Positions 32,272-43,974 of a stretch of 64,000 nucleotides of DNA are shown here, piece by piece. Source of the stretch: Amborella trichopoda. Taxonomy: Eukaryota > Streptophyta > Magnoliopsida > Amborellales > Amborellaceae. A program made the position numbers and the translations under genes. The stretch is taken from positions 820,765-884,764 of the forward strand of contig NW_006497023.1 of the NCBI RefSeq assembly GCF_000471905.2. Reading direction: 5' to 3'. A model generated the notes under the pieces. The model saw nothing but the letters and a program-made list of their open reading frames with translations, was not told the DNA's origin and did not search any database. Within the stretch, counting starts at the first letter, position 1. Every line of letters starts with the position of its first letter.

Positions 32272-33160
32272 TGCTTCTTCCAAAATGGCTTTCTTTACAC
32301 TCTCATCATTCGGAACGCAAATCCGAGCTATGAATCTCAACAAGTCATTACTTCTTATAAAGACTTCATTTCTTTTTCTCTGTTTTATGTCTTCTATTAT
32401 TTTCATGAGCAGAGAGTCCCCCTTTTGTGCCAGTCGATCCTGCTGAACTAGTTGGGGTTCCACCTTTAGGCTAGTAACCATAACTACCACACCATTAAGG
32501 GGTTGAGCTAGATGCCACTCCTCTATCTCTTTTAATAACTTCATCTCTCAAATCATTAGATGAGCCACTAATGATATGGGTTTCCTGCTCAAAGGGTCTG
32601 CTATCTCATTAGTTTTGCCCAGGTGATATTGGATGGCACAATCATAATCATTTAACAGGTCCATCCATCTTCTTTGCCTCATGTTCAACTCCTTTTGGAA
32701 GAACAAGTACTTGAGGGTTTTATGGTTTGTTAACACCTCAAATTTGGCTCCATAGAGATAATGTCTCTAGATTTTTAGGGCGAGTACTATAGCCACAAGC
32801 TCCAAACCATGTGTTGCATAACTCTGCTCATACAGCTTGAACTGTCTAAAGGCAAAAGCAATGACTTTCCCTCATTGCATAAGTACACATCCGGGTCCTT
32901 TATGAGAGGCATTAGTGCAAACTATAAAATTCTCATTTCGTTCGGGTATGGTCAATATCAGTGCCATGGTCAATCCCCTTTTTTGCTCCTCGAAACTCTT
33001 CTTACAGTCATCTGACAAAAAAAACTTTACATTTTTATGACTCAGTTGAGTTAGAGGAACTGCTATCTTTGAAAATCCTTCGACGAAGACATTGTAATAT
33101 CCTGCTAACCCCAGGAAAATACGGACTTTCATAACGTTTGTCTATTTTTCCCATTTTATC
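32272..33160 (-). pseudogene. RNase H and start of integrase (element G, upstream part)
   Basis: Minus strand: RNase H pieces at 32872-33132 (GLAGYYNVFVEGFSKIA, SHKGPGCVLMQ) and 32548-32736 (RQRRWMDLLNDYDC, NEIADPLSR), then the integrase entry ending ICVPNDESVKKAILEEAH at the border with element I. The integrase continues on the far side of I, at 21857 and below. It is broken several times. Confidence 0.88.
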
Positions 33161-33165
33161 ACGGC

Positions 33166-33910
33166 CTAAATCTTAGAGGGGTCAATGGCGAATCCATCTT
33201 TAGAAACAATATGCCCAAGAAAGGTCACACTAGAATGCCAGAATTCGCACTTGCTTAATTTGGCATGTAACCTTTCTAAATTTAAAATCTGAAGAACTTC
33301 TCTCAGGTGCTTCTCATATTCCTCTTGACTCTTTGAATACTCATAAATATCGTTAATGAAGACCACTTTAAATCTATCCAACAAAGGTCTGAATATTCTA
33401 TTCATCAGTTCCATGAAGAAAGCTGGGGCATTGGTTAACCCAAACGGCATTACTAGAAATTCATAATGACTGTTTCGGGTTTTGATTGCGGTCTTGAGAA
33501 TATCTTTCTCTTTGACATGCATTTGATGATAATCTGTTCAGTGGTCAATCTTAGAGGACATTTGAGCCCCTTGAAGTTGGTCAAAGAGGTCATCAATCCT
33601 GGGTAAAGGGTATTTGTTTTTCACCGTTACTTGATTCAAATGCCTATAATTGATGCAAAGCCTCATGGATCCATCTTTCTTTTTCACAAAAAAGAGTGAT
33701 GCACCCCAAGGAGACACACTGGTTCAAATGAACCCCTTTCCGAATAACTCTTGTAATTGCATCTTCAACTCTTTCAATTCTGTTGGGGCCTTAGAGATGG
33801 GAGCAGTACTAGGGGGCCAAGATTATCTCAAATTCTACTTCTCTTACTAGGGGTAAAGAAGACAACTCATCAGGAAAAACCTCGGGGTATTCCCTTACCA
33901 CTGGGATTTC
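33166..33910 (-). pseudogene. Reverse transcriptase (element G)
   Basis: The RT palm is at 33166-33522 on the minus strand, with [32 protein letters not shown] and [20 protein letters not shown]. The upstream fingers region to about 33910 is readable in pieces. It is typical of Tekay/Del and parallels element I at 27195-28060. It is broken. Confidence 0.88.
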
Positions 33911-34410
33911 TCATAACTTGGACTGCACATCTCGATTTTCTACCACATAGGCTAAATACCCAACACATCCTTTAGTCACAGGACGATGAGCTCTAAGAGC
34001 AGAAATAAATAGTATGGGAGAAGCATCTCCGATCATGAGAAAGTGTAGTTTCAGCTGGGTAGAGGGTCTAAAAGTTACACTCTTACTATAACAGCCAATA
34101 GGGTAATGGTGTGTGAACAACCAGCCCATGCCTAGAATAATATCAAAGTCCTGATTATCTAATAGTATTAAATCTATAGGCAGAACAAAGCCCTCAACCA
34201 ATATCCCACACTATTTGAAAATCGTATTAGTTATCAAAGAATTCCCCATAGGTGTGCACACTTCTAAAGTATAGTCAAGAGATGAAGGTTCAATATTTAA
34301 ATAATATGTAAAATGAGGTGCAACAAAAGAATGAGAAGACCCAGGGTCTATTAGAACCTTGGCCTCACTATTACACACAAAAAATGCACCTCGAATCACT
34401 GAGGTACAAG
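33911..34410 (-). pseudogene. Protease (element G)
   Basis: Minus-strand aspartic protease region: GSSHSFVAPHFTYYLNIEPS with LEVCTPMGNSL (34211-34399), then LDNQDFDIILGMGWL (33911-34201). It would cut the Gag-Pol precursor. The alignment with element I (28199-28560) is clear. It is broken. Confidence 0.85.
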
Positions 34411-35510
34411 CCTTAGCATCCTAGTCTGTGAGTGCGAATACCCAACTTTGAGTCCTTGATTGGTTCTCCGACTTCATCATTGGGCAGTCCTTGATTAGAT
34501 GTCCTGATTTGCCACATTTTAAACAATTCCCTATCTTCATGTAGCACTCGGCTGTGGAGTGGTTTATCTTCCCACAGTATGAACATGTCAGGCACTGGTT
34601 TTCCCTCACATCGCCTAGGAATGTTTTCTGGGTCTTCACACTACCCTGCTTAGTCTGTTTACTAAAATCTCTCCTATGTAGCGGTCGAGACTTTCTTCCA
34701 AACTTGTCAGATGGTGGGAATCTATTTTTTTCCTCCTTCCTAAGTCGGTGCTCTTCATAGTCCTTTTCAATCTTCATTGTTAGGTCCATTAATGGGGAGA
34801 ATGCCTTAAGATTATCTAACATCACTCTCCCTCGAATATCTGGTTTGAGAACCCGCTCGAATTTGTTCACCTTACGGGCCTCTGTGTTGATAATATGCGA
34901 TACATACCGAGAGATTTCCGCAAACTTGGCTGCGTAATGTTCCATAGACATCTTCCCTTATTGCAGTTCAATGAAATCTAGTTCCTTCCTTTCTTGGACA
35001 AAGTCAGGGAAATACTTCTTGTCGAATTCTAGAAGGAAATTTTCTCATATGGTTGTACTCCCTGCCTCTACCCAAAACTATTTTACTGAATTTCACCAAT
35101 GTTTGGCATCCCCTTCCAGCATGAAGGTTCCCAATCTTACTGTTTACTCGTCCAAACACTGTAAGACCTCAAAGATCTTCTCTACTTGCCTCCTCTATCT
35201 ATCAACCTTTTCTGTCCCTCCATGCCCCGAGAATGTAGGTGGTGAAAATCTTCTGAATCTTTTAATTATTCCACCATCTTCATGATCTGGAGTAGGGACA
35301 GCAAGGGTTAGCCTACAATCCTTCATGACTTGAGTCATGGTCCCGAGTGTCCTAAAGAATTCCCTAAAAATTTCAGTATTCCCACCATCCTTGTTTGAGT
35401 TAAGACCACTAGTCCTTGACATTTTGACCTCAAATAAGAACATCCAGACACTAGTTACTAGTTTACCCCTAATCAACCTAAGGGCCCTTCTAAAAGTCTA
35501 AGCCAAGAAT
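34411..35510 (-). pseudogene. Gag with two zinc knuckles (element G)
   Basis: Minus-strand gag. The N-terminal part is at 35195-35476 (MSRTSGLNSNKDGGNTEIFR, FRRFSPPTFSGHGG). The core is at 34421-34951 (EHYAAKFAEISRYVSHI, DLTMKIEKDYEEHR), with two knuckles, CSYCGKINHSTAEC and CLKCGKSGHLIKDC, around residues 123-136 and 143-156. The core piece alone is open for 176 codons. Gag packages the element RNA into particles. It is broken elsewhere. Confidence 0.88.
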
Positions 35511-35518
35511 CCTATCCT

Positions 35519-35533
35519 GGTGCTGTAATACCA
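35519..35533 (-). promoter_or_regulatory. Primer binding site of element G
   Basis: The minus strand reads TGGTATTACAGCACC four bases from the LTR edge. It resembles the plant initiator tRNA-Met site TGGTATCAGAGCC used by most chromoviruses, with a few differences. Confidence 0.65.
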
Positions 35534-35537
35534 TAAT

Positions 35538-38191
35538 TGTCACATCCCAAGTCTTAATGCAAAAATTCCTGAATGTGACAGTTTGTTCTTAAAAAATAAA
35601 ATAAAATCAAAATTTTCTTACTATATTGCCTCAAAACAAAATATTTCATTCAAAAACATTGTGTTCGAAATACATAACACATGTATATAACCTTGATAGT
35701 ACAAAAGTTAAAAGGAAAAAAAATAAAAACAAATTTATTCATGACTATAAACTTTCCCAAGCCACTTCTGCTACACATATGAACGATACTACTGTGACTA
35801 CTCTTAAACTTTTTATAATAGCTTGATCAGTATGACTACTCAGTAAATGACCATCATTAACATTACAAATCATGACTAGACATGCAAATATTTCATAAAA
35901 CAAATTATATTAAGCAAAATTTCTGTGTATCAATTTCTGCTACTACATGCCATTAAATAAATTCATTTCTAATTTCCCACATATCATGTGTTCCTTATTG
36001 ATCAAATAAAATTGAACAAATATAAATTAGGCATGATACAGAGACTAAATGAATCGGATTCATATCAGGATCAATTATAATTTAATTGGAGTAGAGTGAA
36101 ACATTGCTGCATTTGAGTATCAGACATAAGCAATACGCATTCTCAACAACAGAATGAGATCAACGTGCATTCACAATATTACAAATAATATTAACATGCA
36201 TTCACAGTAATACGAATAACATGAACATGCATTCATAATAATACAAATAAGATTAACGTGCATTCACAGTAATAATAATAAGATCAACGTGCATTCATAG
36301 TAATACCAATAAGATCACATAGTCCCCAGCGCGCTTTGGGGCTTTTGATAGGCAGTGGCTTTACAAGACACGACCCTCTCATGTGCCCTTCTGGCGAGAG
36401 AGCGATACACTACCAAAGGAGGACCCAATGCGTAGTGCCCAGCATACGTTCGGGGGGGCAACCCTTGTAAACATTCATATCCTAACTCTCCTTCCTATCA
36501 TGGGGAGTAAGGGAAAGATCACAGCTGCGAACACCATCACATCATATCATAATAGAGGCATGTTTCCATGCGCTCATATCTTTTCAAAAGCATGATACCA
36601 TGTACACGTGTCTCATCAGAAGCATGTTGTCATGCACACATATCGCATGCACACATATCTCATCACACATATTCTCATCAGAAGCCTATTGCCATGCATA
36701 CATATCACTTCACACATATATGACCAAAAGCATGTTGCCAAGCAACATATCACATCACACATATCTGATCAAAAGTATGTTGCCATGCATACATATCACA
36801 TCACACATATCTCATCAGAAGCATGCTGCCATGCATACATATCACATCACACATATCTCATCAAAAGCATGTTACCATGCATACATATCACATCACACAT
36901 TCCTCATCAGAAGCATGTTGCCTTGCATACATATCATATCACACATATCTCATCAATAGCATGTTGCCATGCATACATAGCATATCACACTTATCTCATC
37001 AGAAGAATGTTGCCAAGCGTACATATCACATCACACATATCTCACGTCTCATATGTAGTCACATGAAACATAACCACGTCTATGTTATTCATAAAGTCTC
37101 GAGTGGCAATACTAGGTTGTATTGTTATGCTGATAAATTAAAAGACATTATTATGTCAATTGCAGGCTATATATCAATGTAATAGATATCAAGAGACATT
37201 AATGTCTCAAAATATCCTTTAAATCACTTGCACAGAACATTTGCACTTAACAATTGTTCATAACACTCTTGCATAATACTTATGCATAACGCTTGCACAT
37301 AACATTTACCGTATCTAAAATTTATCCAAGAATAAAAACATAAATATATAAAAATTATAGTGCCAAAAATATTCCAATTAAATGAAAAAATATCTCTATG
37401 AATATTATAGAAATATCAAGAAAATGAAGCCACTTACAAGTCCTAACCTTTATGCTGAGAATATTTCAATTAAATACCGAGATATCTCTGGCAGTAATAT
37501 CATTTTTTCAAATATTGAAAACATGAAGTCACTTACATATAAAACTTATGGCATCTAAAATTAATAACAATAAACGGACACACTACAATTTTATTGGAAG
37601 TGATAATACCATTTTTTCGATTATTTTTCAGGAAAATGATGTCACTTACATATAAGACTCTCTTCGAGTTGCCGGAGCAGAACTGGAATAAGAAGTGTTT
37701 AGCTAGAGATATAAAAAGAGTGAGAGAGAGATAGCTAGTGATATAAAAAGAGTGAGAGAGAGGAGAGACCTACGTAGAGAGAGAAAGAGTGAAATCCTTA
37801 CTGAGCTCAATAATTAGCCCATGAGGGAGGAGAATGTTTTCAAGGTAAGGGAGGACATTCCTTAACTTGACACTTGTCAAGTCATGTGTCCTCCTTTTGT
37901 ATTTTCACTTTTTTTGTTAATTGTTTTCATAATGCCACAGAATCCCTTATTTTATCTTATGTTGCCACCTTATCTCTTGTTATTAGGTCATGATGCCACA
38001 TAATATATTAATGTCTTTAATTAAATGTTTCATTAAATAATTCGGTTGAAAAGAAAGGTATTGAAAAAGGGTGGTCTCAAGGTGCACATTCAACTCCATG
38101 GACCATCACTTAAGAAAATCTTATTTATGATTATTATTATTATTTTTTATTTAATTGTTTTTTTATTCTAGGAAAATTTTGGGTCTTTACA
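35538..38191 (-). repeat. 5' LTR of element G
   Basis: TGTCACATCCCAAGTC to GGTCTTTACA, 2654 bases. It contains the 31-base array (36160-36315) and the 46-base array (36590-37050). Near 37700-37760 a GA-rich segment is duplicated (GATATAAAAAGAGTGAGAGA twice, about 40 bases apart). Confidence 0.92.
36590..37050. repeat. 46-base tandem repeat in the 5' LTR of element G
   Basis: About ten units of the same 46-base motif as 19150-19545. Three plus-strand frames stay open for over 100 codons each because of it. Confidence 0.9.
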
Positions 38192-38196
38192 CTTTG
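38192..38196. repeat. Target site duplication of element G, right
   Basis: CTTTG, exact match to 17976-17980. Confidence 0.9.
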
Positions 38197-38445
38197 ATCA
38201 AATGACCATATCATAGTGCTCGCATTGCTGAACGACTTGAAAATTGATGCATTGTGATCTCGAGGTCAAGGACTCCATTCGAGGCAAGCCTTGAGCATGA
38301 TGAACAATTGGATTTGTTGCATGTCAGGGATAAAGAAGAGGTAATTTTCGACCATCAGAATCCCAATTTTGGCCAAAATTCCTCAATTGAGAAAGTGAAC
38401 ATTCGGAGACCAAATCGAGCCATTCTCATTGCCAATGTTCATGAC
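38192..38445 (+). repeat. LTR of element F, second piece (U3)
   Basis: A remnant between elements G and C that continues the U3 of F. It shows no arrays. An open frame starting at 38254 runs out of it into element C and is chance. The last five bases (38441-38445, ATGAC) are the left target duplication of C. Confidence 0.6.
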
Positions 38446-39149
38446 GGGTTAGGTCCCTCGATCTCGCCCTCAGGATCTAGATTATCTGGTGGCCATGTCT
38501 GGGGTTTCAAGAAGAAGCCGAGACTTGAGACCTCTCTCCCGGGAACCTTGTTAGAAACCAAGGGTAGGTATAGCAACCTATTAGAGAGGAATTTGTTGTG
38601 AGGCAGGACACAACTCACCTGGGTTCGTGACTCACTTGGGCTGACTCATGTGGGCGCCCTCTTAGATCATGATGGAAAGCCCCCAATTCGTCAACTGGTT
38701 TGAAATCGCCTCCTTTTACCTGTACTCTCTTGTTTCTGCAGTCACGCACAAATGGTTAATTTTACAAGACAAGTGGGCCAAGGGACCCCACCTTCTCTTT
38801 GAGAGAATGCACATAGGTGCGCACATTCAAAAGAGAGAGGGAAGAGATGATGAGGTGAAAGTTGGGGTAAAGAAACAAGAAGAGAAGGAAGAAGCATTTG
38901 ACCAGGTGGCTAGCTTGACATAGTGACTAGACTGGCATTATAATTAACATGACGTGGTAGCAAGATGGGCACGGTAATTCAAACCGGCACGACGACAATA
39001 CCACTTGATGACAGAATCAACACCAACCAGCCAGGCAAAATGGCAACCCTGACATGGCAGCAAGACGAGTATGGTAACTCAGACCAGCACAGCGGCAATA
39101 CTGCACGACAACGAAACTACCATGGCATTGCTAGACTTGGCCTTTCCCT

Positions 39150-39865
39150 AGATCAAATGAGAGAAAAAGAAGAAAGAAAAAAGAGGAAGAAGAGAAAGAA
39201 GAAAAACAAAGAAAGAATAAGAGAGAGGAGAAAATAGATAGAAGAAGAGAGAATAAGAGGAGAAGAGAAGGGAAGAATAGAGTAAAGAAAAGAGAAAAAA
39301 AAAGGAAGGAAGAAGAAGAGTGAAGAAATGAGGGAGAAAAAAAAAGGTAGGAAGAAACGAGTAAAGAAATGAGGAAGAAGATAAAAGGAGGGGAAGAGAG
39401 ATTAAAAGAGAGAACAGAGACAAGATAAGAAGAAATGAAGAGAAGGGGAAAAAGAAGAAGATAAAAGAAGAGAAGAGAAGACAAAAAAGCAAAGAAGACG
39501 AAGAAGATAAAGGAAAGAAAAAAGGAAGAGAAGAAATAAACAAGAGAAAGAAAGGAGAGAGAAGAAAAAGAAACGAGGGAGAAAAGAGAAAAGAGAAAAG
39601 AGAGGAAAGAGAGAAGTGAGAATAAAAAGATAAGAGAAGGGAGAGAAGTGAGAAGAAAAAGATAAGTGAAGGAAGGAGAAAAGAAAAAGAGAAGAGAAGG
39701 AAAGGGAAGAAGAAGAAGAAAACAAAGGAGATGAGAATAGGGAAGAAGAAGAAAAGAGAAGAAGAGAAAAGAGGAAAGAGAAAATAAAGTAAAGGTGAGA
39801 AGAGAGAGAATAGAAGAGAGAAAGGAAAGAGAGGAGAAGATAGAGAAGAGAGACGAGAAGAGAAA
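39150..39865. repeat. Long purine tract in the 3' LTR of element C
   Basis: About 715 bases of nearly pure A and G on the plus strand, with no fixed period. The long Ser/Phe/Leu frames on the minus strand (up to 388 codons) are artefacts of this composition. Mirror-like purine tracts of this size can form triplex DNA. Confidence 0.9.
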
Positions 39866-40610
39866 CATGGATGGGCTTCCGCCGTCTGTGTCAGAGGAGA
39901 GAGAAAAGATAGAGAAACATGAATGGTGATGGACTTCCTCCGTCCATGATAATGAGGAAATGAAAGAGAAAGAAGCATGGACGGCGGTGGGCTTCCGCAG
40001 TCTATGACAAGGGACAGAAAAGAGAGAAAAACATGGACGGCGATGGGCTTTCGCCATCCATGATAAGGGAGAGAAGAGAGAGAAACATGGATGGTGATGG
40101 GCTTCCGTCGTCTATGACATGGGAGAGAAAAGAGAGAGAAACATGGAAGGCATTGGGCTTCGATCTTCCATGACAAGGGAGAGAGAAAAGATAAAGAACA
40201 TGGACGGTGATGGACTTTTGCCGTCCATGACAAGGGAGAGAGAAAAGAGAACAAACATGGACGGTGATGGACTTCTACCGTCCATGACATGGGAGAGAGA
40301 GAGAGATGAGACACAAGTCATGAATGGCGATGGCCATTGCAGTTCATGATAGGAGAAAGGGAAAGAGGAGAAGATGGATGGGGATAGGATTCTGCCGTCC
40401 ATGTCAAGAGGAGAGATAAGAGGAAGAAAACAAATAGTGAGAGGGTACCATTGTCCGTGTCAAGAGAGAGGGCAACTTGAAAAGAGCATCGATGGTGATA
40501 GGTTTTGCTGTCCATGATAAGAGCGAGAGGGACTTGGACAGAACATGGATAGTGATAAGTTTCACCGTCCATGATAAGAGGATGAGGGACTTGGACAGAG
40601 GCCCGACCCA
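39866..40610 (-). repeat. Hairpin array in the U5 of element C (3' LTR)
   Basis: About 12-13 units at 54-58 base spacing (40031, 40085, 40141, 40199, 40255). Each is a purine run plus a stem-loop such as CATGGACGG-(loop)-CCGTCCATG. One unit has CATGGAAG paired with CTTCCATG, so both arms changed together. It lies downstream of the TATA box in transcription sense. Confidence 0.85.
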
Positions 40611-41041
40611 CCACTCGGGTTGTGACCCAGCTCACTATTCATGTTCCAGGAGACAAGAAAGGAAAGAGAATGTCATGCGCGACGATGAGTATAGCCATGC
40701 ATGACTGAGGAGAAAGAAGGGAAAGATTAGAGAGAGAAAAAGACAGACAGAGAAAATAGTGAAACAAAGAGGATAGAGAGAGAAAGAAGAGGAGAGGAAA
40801 ATAAAGAAAGAGGAGAGAGAAAGAAAGAAGAGAGAGAAGGAGAGAGAAGAGAGGAGGGGAGCGAAAGAGATAGAGTTAGAGATGAGAGGATAAAGAAAGA
40901 GAGACGAGATAAAGATGAGAGGAGAGAGAAGAGAGGAGGAGAGAGAAAGTTACCTTCATCGAGGGGTACCAGAATTTTTTATTCTCTTTCCTCTCTCTTT
41001 CTCCCAGACGTGTTCACAGTCTCAATGAAAAATTCTCAAAC

Positions 41042-41107
41042 TTTATTCATGAAATTGAAGCCTGAGGGAAGCTCTTTACAATTAGGTTTAGCACGTATTT
41101 ATAAAAT
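41042..41107 (-). promoter_or_regulatory. LTR promoter and polyadenylation signal, element C (3' LTR)
   Basis: The minus strand reads TTTTATAAATA at 41097-41107 and AATAAA at 41042-41047, with the same spacing as in element B and the other C LTR. Confidence 0.6.
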
Positions 41108-42413
41108 TGGGCCCAAAACATGAGTGGATGCCCAAACTCTACCCTAATTGATGATAATTACAATCTATTTGAATTAAAAAATTTTTAAAAGTGGTACAAA
41201 ATGATTTTTTTGCCCCTGCCCAACAATACATAAAATTTCAAAACAGTCCCTGTTGCTGCCATAGAACATGCGTGATCTTCCATGGCTGATTCGTGATTGC
41301 TCCGACACCCGTTCAGCTGAAAGAGGATTACCTTCCCATTGGGCTCAAAATGACGATTGATTTGATGCCAACTTTGAGCTATGGATAGCGTTTTGAGGCC
41401 ACTATCATGCAACCTGAAATTTACAAAAATCTTTGAAACTTCCAATCGATAGTGCATTCATTTCTTGTTGTTTCTTAGTGATTTATTTGCTGATTTGCAC
41501 TGAGCATGCCGTCACAATCGCGTTGAATCAAACACAACTAGATTTTGTGCTCGAACGAAGATTTTTCCATCTTGGATTTTTGGCCGGATCTTGAAATCTG
41601 GCTGCTCAAATTTACAACAAATTTATCAGCTTCGTGTGTGAAATCCGACAGTTCATCATGCATGGGGTTCCAACCAATGGTAGCCCTGAACCTTACACAC
41701 GCATTGGAACTAGTTTCACATTGATCTAATGTGTGAGCGTCGTGATATGGCTATTCGAGAGAGACGTGTCACTGCTGAATTTCCAGTAACTTTTACCATG
41801 AATCACCAATTTCTCACAAGATTTTCTCCCTACTTGGGTGTCGTCACGGGGAGTGCACATATCGAAATGCTCATTTTGGCGAGACGAACACGTTCACAAA
41901 ATTTGAGCGCAATCCAACTCGAAACGAGAGAGATATGGCTCTCAGAAGTCACTTCCAAAACTGTGAAAATAGTAACCATTAATGGTGGTGCAGGGAGGCC
42001 ACACAGGAATAGTGTGCAGCCTACCCCTTTTTCAGTCTTTTACCCATAACTTTATCCTAAAGCGTCTGTTTGAGCCGAAACTTGACTCATATGGGTTTTC
42101 AGCCATGTTGGATATAATGGTGGTAGTCCCACTGCTAATTGATGTACCAAAAATTGGGTTCCAGTTATAGGGTCTGTTTTAGAGTACGAGAGGCTGATTT
42201 TTTTGAAACTGTTTCTTTGTCTACATTGCCTTAGACATGTCAGAATGTGATGAAACTTGACAGGTGGCCTTTTGGAGTCCTTGGGAAGAGTCTAACCTGT
42301 TCTAGGGTAATTTTGAGACTATCGATAATTCCACCGTATATCAGGGCTTTATTGACCAGCTTCTCCTTTATTCCGCATCGGGGACCCAAGAAGCTGAAAA
42401 ATGTCTTCAAACA

Positions 42414-43540
42414 GCTTGTCCCGCCGATTGTTGTGCTTTGAGAAGCGAGAAAGACAACATTTGGAAAATTTCTTTTGGCTTTATTACTTTCTTCGTTCTA
42501 GCCACAACACCACTTGAACGCCGAGGAGATATCCACACAATGCTGTAACTAGGATGCTCAAACATTTGGATGCAATGTTTAGGTCCATCCATGGAGAATT
42601 TTTTGGGAGATCATGTCGAAATCCTCACCCTCAAGGGAAATTTGTGATTTTGATAGCTGAGGATTTTGTGCGGACCTCGTTAGTTAGAATTAGGTCTGTA
42701 TTGCGGCCTAGTGCCATGCTTTAGGGAACTTCTTCCCATTTGGTTTGGGTTTCTTTGTTTTGTTGTGCATTCTTGATGGTCTATCGAAGGGCCTTCGATT
42801 AGCGGCCGTCTGCTTTGTGAACCAAAATGTCCTTGACGGACAGGGTACCTCATTTTCTTGGTGACAGGCTTTGGGCTCAACCCCGCTTTCTGCAAGCACT
42901 TACGACAAGCAGGATACCTCTCTACTTTGTTCAAGGTGACCCCTAAGGGATCAAGGTCTGACTAACATAACCTTCTTGGCGCATCTTCAACATCTTGGAG
43001 AGCGTTAGTGACCTCTTGGGATTGGTGCTCTTCTTCATGAGAGTTGTCTTGCCTTCTTGGTGAGTCTTCTCTCCTTCGAGTCCTTTTTACAAATGGACTC
43101 AAGCTGTCAAAATATTTTCTTGATTCTCGTCTTTTTGGGTCCTGGTATTGTGAAACAGGGATACTTTCTCTTTAGAGTGTGGCTGAAGCCGCCTGGAGAG
43201 GCGTGTGCTGTATCAGCCTACTTATTGGTCCAAGCATCTGTGATGGATTTTCACTTGGACTTGGGAAGTGGCACCGTAGAAACAATTTTCACCAACCTCC
43301 TTTTATTTGGGGCCCTTTTACCCATGATGTTTTTGCCATGTCCACCATTTTCTTCTATTTTTACTCACTTGCCCTTTTTGGGTTTTCACCGTGCCCAGGT
43401 TTTTATTTTCACGGAAGCCTCTTACTCATGCTTTCGTGACCATGCCCATTTGTCATTTTTACTCATGACGTTCCCTTGTTAAGGTATACACCATGCCCGT
43501 TATTTCTTTTTATTTCTTTTTCTTTTTCTCTTTTTTTTTT
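42414..43540 (-). mobile_element. 3' region of element C, part next to the LTR; content unidentified
   Basis: Between the LTR and the repeat block lie 1.1 kb that I cannot assign. A minus-strand frame at 42680-42934 (84 codons, Lys/Arg/Pro-rich, NKVERYPACRKCLQKAGLSP) and a plus-strand frame at 43057-43482 (141 codons, hydrophobic) are open, but neither shows a known domain. The position fits the long 3' non-coding region of Tat-type elements. GGCGGGACAAGC on the minus strand (42414-42425) may be the polypurine tract. Confidence 0.45.
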
Positions 43541-43960
43541 TCTTGTGTGAAGGCGTGTGAGAATCCTTGTAAGGTCATGCGGCCAGGACGTGCACTAATG
43601 TTTTTTGTCATATAGCTTGGACTGTGGTGGAGATGGATTCCAGTCTATGGAAACTATGAGAGAGTATAATGGTGGTTTGACACACTTTGGGGAGATGGCA
43701 TGAGGCTACCTACGAAAGATGGACGGTGTATGGATGCAAGGTGGAAAGTGGTGACACACTAATTGACAACAAGTAAGGTGGTGGGATGGCCGGCTGTTTG
43801 TGAGCGCGGGTAAGACTCATTGGGGAGTGAGAGATGATGGTAATGAAGGAAGGTGGATTTATGGGGAGTTGATGAAGGTGGTGTGCACACAGATGGGTCG
43901 GTTAGGGAAAACGTGCGTGAAGACGCATGTAAAGAGCGCGTTCGCATATGTGGGAGCAAG
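43541..43960. mobile_element. 3' region of element C, unique stretch
   Basis: Starts with a T-rich run (43500-43545), then GTCATGCGGCCAGGACGTGC (43574), which recurs at 44013 as GTCATGCGGCCAGAACGTGC. No coding sequence is recognised. Confidence 0.5.
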
Positions 43961-43974
43961 TTTAAGGTCATGCC

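Larger units (their letters stand above)
17981..38191 (-). mobile_element. Element G: Tekay/Del-type chromovirus with nested element I
   Basis: This Ty3/Gypsy chromovirus is on the minus strand, bounded by the 5-base duplication CTTTG. The LTRs are 17981-20583 and 35538-38191 (about 2.6 kb), starting TGTCACATCCCAAGTC and ending TTACA. Internal parts on the minus strand are primer site, gag with two zinc knuckles, protease, RT, RNase H, and an integrase split by element I, ending in a chromodomain. Without the 10.4 kb insertion it would be about 9.8 kb. The coding region has many breaks, at least ten by eye. The LTRs agree at roughly 88-90 percent by eye, which suggests an insertion some millions of years ago. 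Confidence 0.92.
38446..42413 (-). repeat. 3' LTR of element C
   Basis: The left edge is GGGTTAGGTCCC (TGGTTAAGTCCC in the other LTR), the right edge TTCAAACA. In transcription sense: U3 42413 to about 41107, TATA 41097-41107, AATAAA 41042-41047, then a U5 of about 2.6 kb with purine tracts (39150-39865 and 40700-40950) and the hairpin array between them. Confidence 0.85.

Noticed and set aside
38254-38601. A 115-codon frame that looked like a host exon cut by an element
   Set aside because: It starts in the U3 of LTR F, which aligns with non-coding U3 of related LTRs, and runs on into the LTR of element C.
39131-40314. Minus-strand open frames of 308 and 388 codons
   Set aside because: They read a purine tract and the hairpin array of an LTR. 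The products are Ser/Phe/Leu monotony with no domain, and overlapping frames are equally open.
43057-43482. Hydrophobic 141-codon plus-strand frame as a membrane protein gene
   Set aside because: No start context, homology or conserved counterpart. The T-rich composition explains the hydrophobicity.
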